DNA of 64,000 nt, taken from assembly GCA_965248855.1 (NCBI GenBank), contig CBDFKQ010000014.1, positions 558,001 to 622,000 on the forward strand, in the 5' to 3' direction. Under the pieces are notes generated by a model. That model had not been told where the DNA came from. It saw nothing but the letters and a program-made list of their open reading frames with translations, and made no database searches. The stretch is from CBDFKQ01 sp965248855. GTDB lineage: Bacteria > Bacteroidota > Bacteroidia > Cytophagales > 172606-1. Numbering within the stretch: the stretch's first letter is position 1; the number at the start of each line of letters is the position of its first letter. Positions 34,948 to 43,733 of the stretch are shown here, piece after piece. The position numbers were made by a program, and so were the translations under genes.

Positions 34948-35934
34948 ATGACATACACACCTTTTGAAAAAAGATATTCTTCAATGAAATACAATCGCTG
35001 TGGTAATAGCGGTGTATTATTACCGGCAGTTTCTTTAGGCCTGTGGCACAACTTTGGCGATGTGGATAATTTTGAAACTGCCACAAACATGGTTACAAGA
35101 GCTTTCGATTTGGGCATTACTCATTTCGATTTGGCAAATAATTATGGCCCGCCTCCCGGTTCGGCAGAAAGTAATTTTGGAAAGATTTTAAAAAAAGAAT
35201 TGGCTAACCACAGAGATGAACTTATAATTTCTTCAAAAGCAGGATATAATATGTGGGACGGGCCTTACGGTGAATGGGGATCAAAAAAATATTTATTCGC
35301 AAGTCTCGATCATAGTTTAAAAAGAATGGGTCTGGATTATGTGGATATTTTTTATTCTCACCGTTTCGATCCTGAAACACCTCTGGAAGAAACAATGATG
35401 GCACTGGATTTAATTGTTCGCCGGGGAAAGGCATTATATGTGGGAATTTCCAACTATGATATGGTACAAACAAGGAAAGCTTATGATATATTAGAAAAGC
35501 TTGGTACTCCTTTATTAATTCACCAACCCCGCTATTCTATGTTTGACAGGTGGATTGAAGATGGATTGACGGACGTACTTAAAGAAAAAAATGTTGGATG
35601 CATTCCGTTTTCGCCGCTTGCACAAGGCTTGCTTACCAATAAATATTTAAAAGGAATTCCTGAACACTCCCGCGCTACAAAAAATGTTTTTTTAACTCCA
35701 AGCCAAATTACTGAAGAGAAATTAAATAAAATTTCTGCATTAAACGATTTGGCTATTCAACGAAATCAAACATTAGCGCAGATGGCACTTGCCTGGGTAT
35801 TGAGAGATGATGTGGTTACTACTGTTTTAATTGGCGCAAGTTCTGTACAACAGGTTGAAGATTGTGTTGCTTGCTTAAACAATAAAGATTTTACTTCTGA
35901 GGAACTGGAAAGGATAGAATTAATTTTAAAATAA
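34948..35934 (+). CDS. Aldo/keto reductase (YghZ/Kv-beta-like)
   Basis: The start is placed at the ATG at 34948 (MTYTPFEKRYSSMKYNRCGN), better than the TTG nine codons upstream. The 328-residue barrel enzyme shows the family's catalytic tetrad: Asp and Tyr in THFDLANNYGPPPGSAESNF, Lys in ELIISSKAGYNMWDG and His in YVDIFYSHRFDPETPLEET. The C-terminal NADPH loop is VVTTVLIGASSVQQVEDCVA. The closest type is the L-glyceraldehyde-3-phosphate reductase/YghZ group, which detoxifies small aldehydes. Single gene, followed by a strong stem-loop. Confidence 0.9.
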   Translation: MTYTPFEKRYSSMKYNRCGNSGVLLPAVSLGLWHNFGDVDNFETATNMVTRAFDLGITHFDLANNYGPPPGSAESNFGKILKKELANHRDELIISSKAGYNMWDGPYGEWGSKKYLFASLDHSLKRMGLDYVDIFYSHRFDPETPLEETMMALDLIVRRGKALYVGISNYDMVQTRKAYDILEKLGTPLLIHQPRYSMFDRWIEDGLTDVLKEKNVGCIPFSPLAQGLLTNKYLKGIPEHSRATKNVFLTPSQITEEKLNKISALNDLAIQRNQTLAQMALAWVLRDDVVTTVLIGASSVQQVEDCVACLNNKDFTSEELERIELILK

Positions 35935-35950
35935 AACCACTACCACCCCT

Positions 35951-35988
35951 AACCCCTCCTTAAATAAGGAGGGGAATTTTAAGAAAGA
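35951..35988 (+). terminator. Stem-loop after the aldo/keto reductase gene
   Basis: Perfect 10 bp stem CCCCTCCTTA / TAAGGAGGGG with an AA loop, then AATTTT and later a run of Ts. It probably ends the reductase transcript. The CCCCTAACCCCTCCTT wording is also that of a repeat I remember as common between Bacteroidota genes. Confidence 0.65.
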
Positions 35989-36092
35989 TTTTTTTTAATT
36001 CTTATGTTTAAAAGTAAAATGAATTATTTTTGTGTTATTATTTTAATTCATAATTAGAATGGCGTTTTAAAAGCTGTAGGAAATTATGAAAA

Positions 36093-36722
36093 ATGAAAAC
36101 TTTAGCATTTATGTCGCAAGTAGATATTAAACCCAAGCATACGGGATCGAAAAAAATGTTCGATAACCCGATATTAGAAAAACTATCCAGAACTCATATT
36201 TCTATTCCTATTTCTATTTATGCCTTTACAGGAATAGGTTTAGCTGCTTATGCTTATAAATACACAAATATTCAAACTTACTTAATAGCTATTTTATTTT
36301 TGCTTGGAATGATTGCTTTTACGTTGGCAGAATATTGGGTGCATAGGAGTGTATACCATATAGATACCGACACCGAAAAAAAGAAAAAATTTCAGTACAA
36401 CGTTCATGGTGTTCATCACGAATACCCAAAAGATAAAACTCGCCTTGCCATGCCTCCGATAATCAGCATCGTTATAGTATTGATTTTGTTAGGCTTATTC
36501 AGGTTATTGATAGGAATTTATGCTTTTGCTTTTTTGCCCGGTTTTTTCTTTGGTTATGCGGGCTATTTGTTTATACATTATATAGTTCACGCTTATCCTG
36601 CTCCAAAAAATTTATTTAAATTCTTTTGGGTTCACCATGCACAACATCATTATAAAGATGGTTTATCGGCATTTGGTGTTTCGAGTCCATTATGGGATTA
36701 CGTTTTCAAAACGATGCCATAA
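36093..36722 (+). CDS. Fatty acid hydroxylase-superfamily protein
   Basis: The 209-residue membrane protein has four or more hydrophobic helices and the di-iron histidine boxes of the family: WVHRSVYH (about residues 88-95), HGVHHEYP (about 109-116), HYIVHAYP and WVHHAQHHYKD near the end. These match fatty acid 2-hydroxylases and sterol desaturase-like enzymes. In Bacteroidota such an enzyme may make 2-hydroxy fatty acids for sphingolipids or lipid A, which is inference. The first seven codons may be outside the true start (a second ATG is MSQVDIKP). A single gene between an aldo/keto reductase and a convergent SnoaL-like gene. Confidence 0.85.
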   Translation: MKTLAFMSQVDIKPKHTGSKKMFDNPILEKLSRTHISIPISIYAFTGIGLAAYAYKYTNIQTYLIAILFLLGMIAFTLAEYWVHRSVYHIDTDTEKKKKFQYNVHGVHHEYPKDKTRLAMPPIISIVIVLILLGLFRLLIGIYAFAFLPGFFFGYAGYLFIHYIVHAYPAPKNLFKFFWVHHAQHHYKDGLSAFGVSSPLWDYVFKTMP

Positions 36723-36781
36723 AAAAATATTTTTTTATATCTATTCTGATAATATTAAAAGAGAATTACTATCAATAAAAT

Positions 36782-37618
36782 TTATTTTATAAAATCTGAA
36801 AAGGTTTTAGTATCAAAATAAAACGGCCTGATTGAGTTAATTTCCCCGTCCAATATTTCAAAATGTTCTGATATGGGCATGATAATGGATTTCCCGGATT
36901 TTTTAGATTTACATTTTATTGTAAAATTAATAATAACCGTATTGTTTGATTCATTTAAAAAATATTGAGGTTCTTCTTCTATTTGCAAATCAAAATAGGT
37001 GCTTGCTTTTTCATACATTTTTACCCATTGTCTAAATCCTTTATAAGTTCCGCCATAAGGCAATCCTTCTGCCTGATAATAAATTGCATCACTTGTTATT
37101 ATTTTTTTAATAGCTGCTAAATCTTGTTTTTTAAATAGGCTTTCATAATATGTTTTTACAATGTTTAAATTTAACTCTTTTAATAAATTCTTGTCAAAGC
37201 CCCAAAAACCTATCAGTTTGGTAATTTTACCATCCGCATTAATTTCTATATAATCTAGTCCATCAAGATAGAATTTTTTTTCTTTGTTTATAATCGTCCA
37301 TGACCATGTATGGTAATGGTTGAATGAAAGCACATAGTTACTTATGAAAATACTGTTTGGCAAATTATTTCTGAAAACCTGAATCATATTATTTAATTCG
37401 ATGGGTCCTTTTGCGATTGCTGTACTATCCCGGTAGGTGCTTTCAGCAAGCCAAAAAGTTTTTATCTTTTGTAAACGCAAAGTACTATCAGGCTCTTCCC
37501 ATACTTTTATGTAAGTTTTTATGGATGTTGGTATTGAAAAATCATTTTGAGCAAAGGAACTATGAATATTAAAAATCCCGATTAGTAAAAAACAGATTAA
37601 AAGAAAACGATTTGGCAT
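36782..37618 (-). CDS. Secreted SnoaL/NTF2-like protein
   Basis: The start is set at 37618, where MPNRFLLICFLLIGIFNIHS is a good signal peptide; the 32 codons upstream would hide it. The mature ~255 residues contain two NTF2-like (SnoaL) units. One is at about 35-140 (SFNHYHTWSWTIINKEKKFY and GLDYIEINADGKITKLIGFW). The other is at 155-275 (NIVKTYYESLFKKQDLAAIK, GTYKGFRQWVKMYEKASTY, SEHFEILDGEINSIRPFYFD). This fold binds small molecules, and no catalytic residues can be assigned. It is 46 bases downstream of the YdeI-like gene on the same strand. Confidence 0.7.
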   Translation of the reverse strand: MPNRFLLICFLLIGIFNIHSSFAQNDFSIPTSIKTYIKVWEEPDSTLRLQKIKTFWLAESTYRDSTAIAKGPIELNNMIQVFRNNLPNSIFISNYVLSFNHYHTWSWTIINKEKKFYLDGLDYIEINADGKITKLIGFWGFDKNLLKELNLNIVKTYYESLFKKQDLAAIKKIITSDAIYYQAEGLPYGGTYKGFRQWVKMYEKASTYFDLQIEEEPQYFLNESNNTVIINFTIKCKSKKSGKSIIMPISEHFEILDGEINSIRPFYFDTKTFSDFIK

Positions 37619-37664
37619 GTTTAAATGAATTTTAAATTGTGAAACATAATTAGAAAAAAATTTA

Positions 37665-38243
37665 CTAATCATCCAAGCCTTTGCCGTCCATAATTTGTTG
37701 CATACATTTTTCAACTCTTGATTCCCGGGTTTTGGATTGCTTGGGTGCTGAAAAATAAAGAAGATATCCTCTTTGTCGCCCGGGTGTTAATGTTTCAAAA
37801 GCAGTTTTCAATGCAGGGTTTTCATCTAATTTCTTTTGAAATTCTTCAGAAATTACAAATTCTTTTGTCTTTTTTAAATCGACTTCCAAACCGGATTTTT
37901 CTACTTCAATAGCTTCATAAATATAGGTTTTTAAGATGGCTTCCATCTTAACTATTTCACCAACATTGGCAAACCGGATTTGGCGTGCTGCCTGTACATT
38001 CTCTGTTTGTTGTATTAAAATATTATGAGTATCATTTAATAATACACCTTTGAAAAACAAAAACGCACAATATTCTTTAAATGCATGTATTAATACTATG
38101 TTGCTTTTTTGAAAAGTGTAACAAGGTACACCCCACTTCAATTCTTCTGTAAGTCCGCAGTCAAGAACTATTATCCTTAATTGTTCCAATTCCTGTTGCC
38201 ACTTTTTAGCCTTATTAAAATAAAAATCAACTTTAGGGTTCAT
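37665..38243 (-). CDS. YdeI/DUF1801-type protein
   Basis: The 192-residue cytoplasmic protein combines a DUF1801 domain (LTEELKWGVPCYTFQKSNIV, FKEYCAFLFFKGVLLNDTH, NVQAARQIRFANVGEIVKME) and a YdeI/OmpD-associated C-terminus (FQKKLDENPALKTAFETLTP, GRQRGYLLYFSAPKQSKTRE, SRVEKCMQQIMDGKGLDD). The family's role is not settled. It follows the ArsR-SRPBCC-DoxX operon on the same strand after 121 bases, and such proteins are often neighbours of SRPBCC genes in this phylum. Confidence 0.82.
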   Translation of the reverse strand: MNPKVDFYFNKAKKWQQELEQLRIIVLDCGLTEELKWGVPCYTFQKSNIVLIHAFKEYCAFLFFKGVLLNDTHNILIQQTENVQAARQIRFANVGEIVKMEAILKTYIYEAIEVEKSGLEVDLKKTKEFVISEEFQKKLDENPALKTAFETLTPGRQRGYLLYFSAPKQSKTRESRVEKCMQQIMDGKGLDD

Positions 38244-38364
38244 TTGATTTATTTATTATGTGATTTTTTCTGATACGTCCACTGTGTGAATTGCATCAAT
38301 AAATTCAATCGGTGCCGTAGCATTTTCGTATTTGTAACATTATCATTTTTATTTTTTATAAATC

Positions 38365-38751
38365 TTATTCTTGATTAATTAAAATAATTCTTTTATCTGC
38401 AGGCCTGAAATACCATGATACACATGTTAGGATCAGTAATAATACAGGTCCAAAATATTCTTTGGCTCCATCTCCACTTGCTAAGTGAGAAAATACAGCA
38501 CCAGACATTGCAAAGAAAAAACCTGCATAAGCCCATTCCTTTATCAAAGGAAATTTAGGAATAAGCACAGCTACAACTCCCAACAATTTCCAAATACCCA
38601 GTATTATCAGAAAATAGACAGGATAACCCAGATGGTTAAACATATCAACCTCTTCTTTCAATCTTAATAATTGAACTATTCCGGTTGATACCATTCCTAA
38701 AGCAAGCCAAATAGTAGAAACCCAATAGATAATTTTATTTCTCTTTGTCAT
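38365..38751 (-). CDS. DoxX-like membrane protein
   Basis: The 128-residue product has four hydrophobic helices (IYWVSTIWLALGMVSTGIVQ, YPVYFLIILGIWKLLGVVAV, EWAYAGFFFAMSGAVFSHLA, YFGPVLLLILTCVSWYFRPA) in the DoxX arrangement. DoxX-like proteins are small inner-membrane proteins, some linked to thiol stress. It is the third gene of the operon beginning at 39552 and has only 6 bases to the SRPBCC gene before it. Confidence 0.82.
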   Translation of the reverse strand: MTKRNKIIYWVSTIWLALGMVSTGIVQLLRLKEEVDMFNHLGYPVYFLIILGIWKLLGVVAVLIPKFPLIKEWAYAGFFFAMSGAVFSHLASGDGAKEYFGPVLLLILTCVSWYFRPADKRIILINQE

Positions 38752-38757
38752 AATGTG

Positions 38758-39222
38758 TTATTTTAAATTGTTTACTAATTCTTGTATTCTGTTATGTGCC
38801 ATATTTAAACCTTGAGCAAAAGGTAACTTCAGTATTTGATCTCTGAGTGCAACTGACTTATATACAATATGCATATTGAGTTTGCTTGTATGATCGGTGA
38901 GTTTTTCAAATTCTAAGAACTCGAGTTGGACACCATAAGGCGTATTCTCCATTTCAAATGTCCGTGTTATTTTCCGGTTAAGAATAAACTCATGAATTGC
39001 ACCATTGAAACCGTATTTGTTTCCTTTAGCATCGGTTGTTTCAAATTGGTAACAGCCGTGCTTTTTATTTTCAAGTTTCAACACTTTAGTTCCCATCCAT
39101 TGCTCAACTATTTCGGGTTCTACATACGCTTTAAAAAGTAAATCAAGTGGCAAATCAAATTCTCTTGTTATCAGTAATTCCTGTTTACCATCTTCTACAT
39201 TAATTTTTGTTTTTTGTTCCAT
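38758..39222 (-). CDS. SRPBCC (AHSA1/polyketide-cyclase-like) protein
   Basis: The 154-residue protein shows the START-like fold of the AHSA1 group: ITREFDLPLDLLFKAYVEPE, VEQWMGTKVLKLENKKHGCY, GNKYGFNGAIHEFILNRKIT, RTFEMENTPYGVQLEFLEFE. It should bind a hydrophobic ligand in its cavity. It is the second gene of the ArsR operon, 6 bases after the regulator gene. The arsR-SRPBCC-DoxX order is a recurring set in Bacteroidota. Confidence 0.88.
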   Translation of the reverse strand: MEQKTKINVEDGKQELLITREFDLPLDLLFKAYVEPEIVEQWMGTKVLKLENKKHGCYQFETTDAKGNKYGFNGAIHEFILNRKITRTFEMENTPYGVQLEFLEFEKLTDHTSKLNMHIVYKSVALRDQILKLPFAQGLNMAHNRIQELVNNLK

Positions 39223-39228
39223 ACCATT

Positions 39229-39552
39229 CTATTTTTCCGGTTTGTATTTTTTCATTATGTTTTCCAGTTTATTAAACCTGTCATCCCATATTATGCGGAA
39301 TGGTTCAATAAATTCAGCTACTTCTTTCATTTTCTTTGCGTTGATGTGATAGTAAATCTCTCTCCCGTTTTGTATTTGTTCAAGCAATTCACACTCGGTG
39401 AGTATTTGCAAATGTTTTGAAACTGTAGGCCTTGATGTGTCAAAGTTTGAAGCTATTGCACCTGCTGTCATCGATTGCGCAGCAACCAACAGAAGGATTG
39501 CCCTTCTGGTCGGGTCTGCAATGGCTTGAAATACATCTCTTCTTAAATTCAT
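39229..39552 (-). CDS. ArsR-family transcriptional regulator
   Basis: The 107-residue winged-helix repressor has AIADPTRRAILLLVAAQSMT, then the recognition helix in AIASNFDTSRPTVSKHLQIL, and LLEQIQNGREIYYHINAKKM. The metal-binding cysteines of ArsR/SmtB are absent, so it senses something else. It heads the operon with SRPBCC and DoxX genes. Two GTAGTTA palindromes lie directly over its promoter (39556-39597), which makes auto-repression very likely. Confidence 0.9.
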   Translation of the reverse strand: MNLRRDVFQAIADPTRRAILLLVAAQSMTAGAIASNFDTSRPTVSKHLQILTECELLEQIQNGREIYYHINAKKMKEVAEFIEPFRIIWDDRFNKLENIMKKYKPEK

Positions 39553-39555
39553 TAT

Positions 39556-39597
39556 GTAGTTATTTGACTACAAATATAAATGTAGTTATTTAACTAC
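39556..39597 (-). promoter_or_regulatory. Double operator over the arsR promoter
   Basis: Two 16 bp palindromes, GTAGTTATTTGACTAC (39556-39571, one mismatch) and GTAGTTATTTAACTAC (39582-39597, perfect 7 bp arms), lie 26 bases apart centre to centre. On the minus strand the -7 element TATATTTG lies between them (39571-39578) and a TTG at the -33 position adjoins the far operator. The nearest operator ends 4 bases before the start codon. Confidence 0.8.
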
Positions 39598-39696
39598 GCA
39601 AATTTTTTTTATGATTAACCAAAAAAATTTGAGTGTTGTTAATTATAAATGATTTGCAAGCGAATTTTACTAAGAATCAGCTAATTCTTAAATATC

Positions 39697-40971
39697 TCAT
39701 TTTTTATGTTTCCTATTCCCCTTTTTTTCTGCCGGCAAATAAGAAAGTACACTCATTTGATCGGGAATAAAAATTTCATTGGCAATCTGTTGTAAATCAC
39801 TTGCCGTTGTTTTTTTTATTTCATCAAAAATTTCATTCAGCGATTCAATTCGGTCGATATCAAGCAGGCTCTTTCCCATCATTAACATAAAACTGACATT
39901 GCTTTCTTCAGCCATTGCCATCTGGCCCATCAATTGCTCTTTGGCTGCATGCAATTGTACAATGCCCAATTTCTTTTCGCAAAGTTGTTTAAGTTCTTTT
40001 TCTATTAGGGAAATGCTTTTATTTAATTGCGAAGGATCCGTTCCAAAAAAAATACCCATAAAACCGGTATCAATATAGGGGGTGTAGTTTGATTCTATTG
40101 CATATACCAATCCATATTTTTCGCGAAGGGATAAATTTAAGCGCGAGTTCATACCGGGGCCGCCTAAAATATTTAACAACATAAAAAAAGGAAGCCTTTT
40201 TTCGTGAGTGAGATGATAAGCCGTTCTTCCAATTGCACATTGTGCCTGAGTAAGTTCTCTCGTTTTTATTATTCTTTTGGGATTGTAAACAGTAAAAGAT
40301 TTCCTTTCAGCAACTGCAGAAAACTTTGGAATATGGGATAAATATTTTTCGGACAAAGCTTTCACTTTCGAAAACGGGAAATTACCTACCGAAGAAAATA
40401 TTACCTTGCCTGTATTAAGGTTTTCAGCAATAAAACTCTTAAAATCTTCCTTTTTAAATGATTTTACACTTTCCTGAGTACCCAGTATATTGTTACCCAG
40501 GGTATGATTTTCAAAAATAACATTATCAAATTCGTCCTGAATGTTTTCTTCGGGAGAATCAAAATACATCGACATTTCTTCCAAAATAACCTGACGCTCT
40601 TTTTCTATTTGTTTTTCAGGAAATATTGAATCAAAAGTTATATCTGTTAATAATTCAAATGCTTTTTCGAAATGATTGTCGAGAAGTGAGGCATGAAAAC
40701 AAATTTTTTCTTTTGTAGTATATGCATTCAATTCACCTCCGACAGATTCCAGGCGGTTTAAAATGTGAAAAGATTTTCTTTTTTGAGTGCCCTTAAAGGC
40801 CATGTGTTCCCAAAAATGTGCTATCCCCTGTTGATGTGGTTTTTCATCGCGACTGCCGATATCCAAAATAAAACCGCAATGAGCTATTTTAGTATGCGTA
40901 ACTTGTTTGTGAATCAGGCGTATGCCGTTTGATAATTCGTAAATTTGATAATCTTCCATGTCACCGTTCAA
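39697..40971 (-). CDS. M16-family zinc peptidase
   Basis: The 424-residue protein carries the inverted zinc motif HFWEHMAFKGT (HxxEH) at about residue 47, with the third Glu ligand in the SMYFDSPEENIQDEFDNVIF helix. The C-terminal inactive-half motifs follow (GGPGMNSRLNLSLREKYGLV with the substrate-binding Arg/Tyr). It resembles processing-peptidase/PqqF-type enzymes. There is no signal peptide, so it is cytoplasmic as written. The start could also be the second Met (MEDYQIYELSNGIRL), four codons in. The gap 40972-41340 downstream of its start holds only the palindrome described at 41155. Confidence 0.9.
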   Translation of the reverse strand: MNGDMEDYQIYELSNGIRLIHKQVTHTKIAHCGFILDIGSRDEKPHQQGIAHFWEHMAFKGTQKRKSFHILNRLESVGGELNAYTTKEKICFHASLLDNHFEKAFELLTDITFDSIFPEKQIEKERQVILEEMSMYFDSPEENIQDEFDNVIFENHTLGNNILGTQESVKSFKKEDFKSFIAENLNTGKVIFSSVGNFPFSKVKALSEKYLSHIPKFSAVAERKSFTVYNPKRIIKTRELTQAQCAIGRTAYHLTHEKRLPFFMLLNILGGPGMNSRLNLSLREKYGLVYAIESNYTPYIDTGFMGIFFGTDPSQLNKSISLIEKELKQLCEKKLGIVQLHAAKEQLMGQMAMAEESNVSFMLMMGKSLLDIDRIESLNEIFDEIKKTTASDLQQIANEIFIPDQMSVLSYLPAEKKGNRKHKK

Positions 40972-41154
40972 TCTGCTGCAAAAATAATGTATTTATTTAC
41001 AAACTGATGTACACCGGCAAAATATGTTTTTTAAATCTTGACTCTATTATTGCAGATTTTTTTATATATAAAATTATCAGAAAGAAAACTTTCCTTCTTT
41101 TTAAATAAAATAAATCATTTTAGGATTGATTTCTTGTGATTTAAATACCGTTTT

Positions 41155-41182
41155 ATCAATATTGATATTTTGATAAAACTTG
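41155..41182. repeat. TATCAATAT-type palindrome in a gene-free stretch
   Basis: GTTTTATCAATATTGATATTTTGATAAAAC is an imperfect hairpin with arms TTTTATCAA / TTGATAAAA. It shares the TATCAATAT word with the palindromes at 2455, 7890 and 44525-44815. The rest of 40972-41340 shows no gene. Confidence 0.5.
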
Positions 41183-41340
41183 ACTCAAATGAATCTGCCC
41201 TTTTTCAAAATAAAATAATCTTTTGCTTAATTTAAACGAAGTAGAAAAAACTGACACTTCTTAATTCTTACTTTCTTTTTACAATAAATTATTTAATACT
41301 TAAAATGCCTATTTTCAAAAAATATATATTTAAGCTGAAA

Positions 41341-42306
41341 TTAAAATGCTACAGGTTTCAAATCTAAGCCCATCCTTTCATTTAAATTAAACATTAAATT
41401 CATATTTTGAACTGCCTGGCCTGAGGCACCTTTTGTAAGATTATCAATAACAGTAGTTATTAATAACATTTCATCATGTTTTTGTAGTTGAACCAAACAC
41501 TTATTGGTGTTCATTACTTGTTTTACATCAATATCCATATCAGTAACATGTGTAAATGGCTGATCTTTATAATAATTCTTATAAAGATCAGCAGCATCAT
41601 TTATATCTCCGGTATATTGAGTGTATACACTGGCTAAAATACCTCTTGCGAAATTTCCCCGATAAGGAATAAAATTTATTTTTTGAGAAAAATCATTTTG
41701 CAATTGAACCACACTTTGTTTTATTTCTTTTAAGTGTTGATGGTTAAAAGCTTTATAAGTTGATATATTACTGCTCCTCCAACTAAAATGGGTGGTTTCA
41801 GTTGCTTTTTGACCTGCTCCTGTACTCCCTGTTACAGCACTGATATGAATATCATTTTTTAATAGATTTGATTTAGCCAATGGTAATATTGCCAACTGAA
41901 TTGCCGTGGCAAAGCAACCGGGGTTTGCAATTAAGTCGGTATTTTTTATCCTTTCTTTATTTAATTCAGGCAATCCGTATACAAAACCATTGCTTTCATC
42001 CCGGAAATCCTGACTTAAATCTATTATTTTACTTTTAAGAAAATTGGGATTTTCGTTTAAAAAAATCTTGGAATCTCCGTGGCCTACACATAGAAAAACC
42101 ACATCGGTTTGATGAAAAAAAGAATCAGAAAATTGCAAATCAGTTTCGCCTATTAAATCCTGATGGATGGAATAAACAGGTTTACCGGCACTGCTCTTTG
42201 AATGTATATAAGTAATATCAACTTGAGGGTGGTTTATTAATATCCTTAACAGTTCACCCCCTGTATAACCTGCACCGCCAATTATTCCAACTTTAATTTT
42301 ATCCAT
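41341..42306 (-). CDS. argC: N-acetyl-gamma-glutamyl-phosphate reductase
   Basis: ArgC reduces N-acetylglutamyl phosphate to the semialdehyde in arginine synthesis, with NADPH. The 321-residue protein has the nucleotide loop GIIGGAGYTGGELLRIL, the catalytic Cys in LIANPGCFATAIQLAILPLA, STGAGQKATETTHFSWR and PYRGNFARGILASVYT. Length and motifs match the family. It follows argG on the same strand after 64 bases, so the two form an arginine operon, although the other arginine genes are not in this window. Confidence 0.95.
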   Translation of the reverse strand: MDKIKVGIIGGAGYTGGELLRILINHPQVDITYIHSKSSAGKPVYSIHQDLIGETDLQFSDSFFHQTDVVFLCVGHGDSKIFLNENPNFLKSKIIDLSQDFRDESNGFVYGLPELNKERIKNTDLIANPGCFATAIQLAILPLAKSNLLKNDIHISAVTGSTGAGQKATETTHFSWRSSNISTYKAFNHQHLKEIKQSVVQLQNDFSQKINFIPYRGNFARGILASVYTQYTGDINDAADLYKNYYKDQPFTHVTDMDIDVKQVMNTNKCLVQLQKHDEMLLITTVIDNLTKGASGQAVQNMNLMFNLNERMGLDLKPVAF

Positions 42307-42370
42307 TTTTACGTTTTATTAAATAGTCAACCTTATCCTTTAAAAACAAATAACTTGGATAAATTATAAA

Positions 42371-43561
42371 CTATTTTCCTTCATTTACTTTATTGTAAAT
42401 CATTGTTTGGTTTGATACTATTTTTGAAAACCCTTTTACATCCTCTCCACTCCAGGCGTTATTTATTTCTCCATAAGATCCAAATTGGGATGACATTAAA
42501 TCAAAATCAGATTTTATCCCCAATACATAAAAGCGATATGGTGCCAATTGAACATGCACAGTACCGGTTACGTTCCGTTGTATATCTGTTAAAAAGTTTT
42601 CAATATTTCTGGCAACCGGTTCTAAAAATTGCCCTTCATGAACCAAATTACCATACCAACCGGCGAGTTGTTCTTTCCAATACAATTGCCATTTTGTAAG
42701 TACATGTTTTTCTAAGGCATGGTGTGCTTTTAAAATTACCAATGGAGCTGCGGCTTCAAATCCTACCCTTCCTTTAATTCCAATAATAGTATCACCAACA
42801 TGAATGTCCCTGCCTATTGCAAAAGGAGAGGCGATCTCTTGTAATTTTTTTATGGCATCTACCGGGTTTTTAAAATATTGAACGCCCACGCCTGTTAATT
42901 CACCTTTCTCAAAATGCAAATCAATTTTTTCCGGTTCGGTTTTACTTAATTGAGTTGGAAAAGATTCTTCAGGTAAATATTGATCAGAAGTTAAAGTTTC
43001 TTTTCCGCCAACTGAAGTACCCCAAATTCCCTTATTAATCGAATAGGCAGCTTTTGTCCAATCCTGTTCAACTCCTTTCGATTTCAAATAGCTTATTTCT
43101 TCTTCCCTGCTTATTTTATTATCACGAATGGGAGTAATAATTTCTACTTCGGGTACCATTATTCTAAAAACAACATCAAATCTAACCTGATCATTACCTG
43201 CACCGGTGCTGCCATGTGCAACAGCATCTGCTTTAATAATTTTTACATATTCTGCAACTGCCATTGCCTGAAAAACACGTTCGGCACTTACAGAAAGGGG
43301 ATAAGTATTGTTTTTTAATACATTTCCAAAAATCAAATATTTTAAACATTCCTGATAATATTTATCCAGAACATTTAATGTGATATGCGTTTTAACTCCA
43401 AGTTGATAAGCGCGATTTTCTATATTTTTTAATTCTTCTTCAGTAAATCCACCGGTATCTACCAATACAGAATGAACTTCCATTCCTTTATCTTCCGATA
43501 AATATTTAACACAATACGAAGTATCAAGGCCACCGCTGAATGCTAAAACAACTTTTTTCAT
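42371..43561 (-). CDS. argG: Argininosuccinate synthase
   Basis: ArgG joins citrulline and aspartate using ATP. The 396-residue protein has the ATP-binding loop VVLAFSGGLDTSYCVKYL at residues 3-20, GSTGAGNDQVRFDVVF with the citrulline-binding Arg/Asp, and YSINKGIWGTSVGGKE. The C-terminal tetramer region is LHFEKGELTGVGVQYFKNPV onward. Full length with no anomalies. The short gap to argC (64 bases) supports one transcript. Confidence 0.95.
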   Translation of the reverse strand: MKKVVLAFSGGLDTSYCVKYLSEDKGMEVHSVLVDTGGFTEEELKNIENRAYQLGVKTHITLNVLDKYYQECLKYLIFGNVLKNNTYPLSVSAERVFQAMAVAEYVKIIKADAVAHGSTGAGNDQVRFDVVFRIMVPEVEIITPIRDNKISREEEISYLKSKGVEQDWTKAAYSINKGIWGTSVGGKETLTSDQYLPEESFPTQLSKTEPEKIDLHFEKGELTGVGVQYFKNPVDAIKKLQEIASPFAIGRDIHVGDTIIGIKGRVGFEAAAPLVILKAHHALEKHVLTKWQLYWKEQLAGWYGNLVHEGQFLEPVARNIENFLTDIQRNVTGTVHVQLAPYRFYVLGIKSDFDLMSSQFGSYGEINNAWSGEDVKGFSKIVSNQTMIYNKVNEGK

Positions 43562-43660
43562 TATTATTAAGGTTTTATTTTTACTATAATTTGAAAATCA
43601 ATAGGTTAATAAAAATACTATTTTTTATTTTTGTGAAAAAGATTGTCTTTATATTAAAAT

Positions 43661-43690
43661 TTGACAATTTTGGGTAAATTTTTATTTTTG
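43661..43690 (+). promoter_or_regulatory. Bacteroidota-type promoter of the porin-like gene
   Basis: -33 TTG at 43661-43663 and -7 TATTTTTG at 43683-43690 with a 19-base spacing; the start codon is 43 bases downstream. Confidence 0.5.
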
Positions 43691-43733
43691 TGTTCAAAAA
43701 TAAACAATAGTTTCTTTTAATAATACCGATTTT

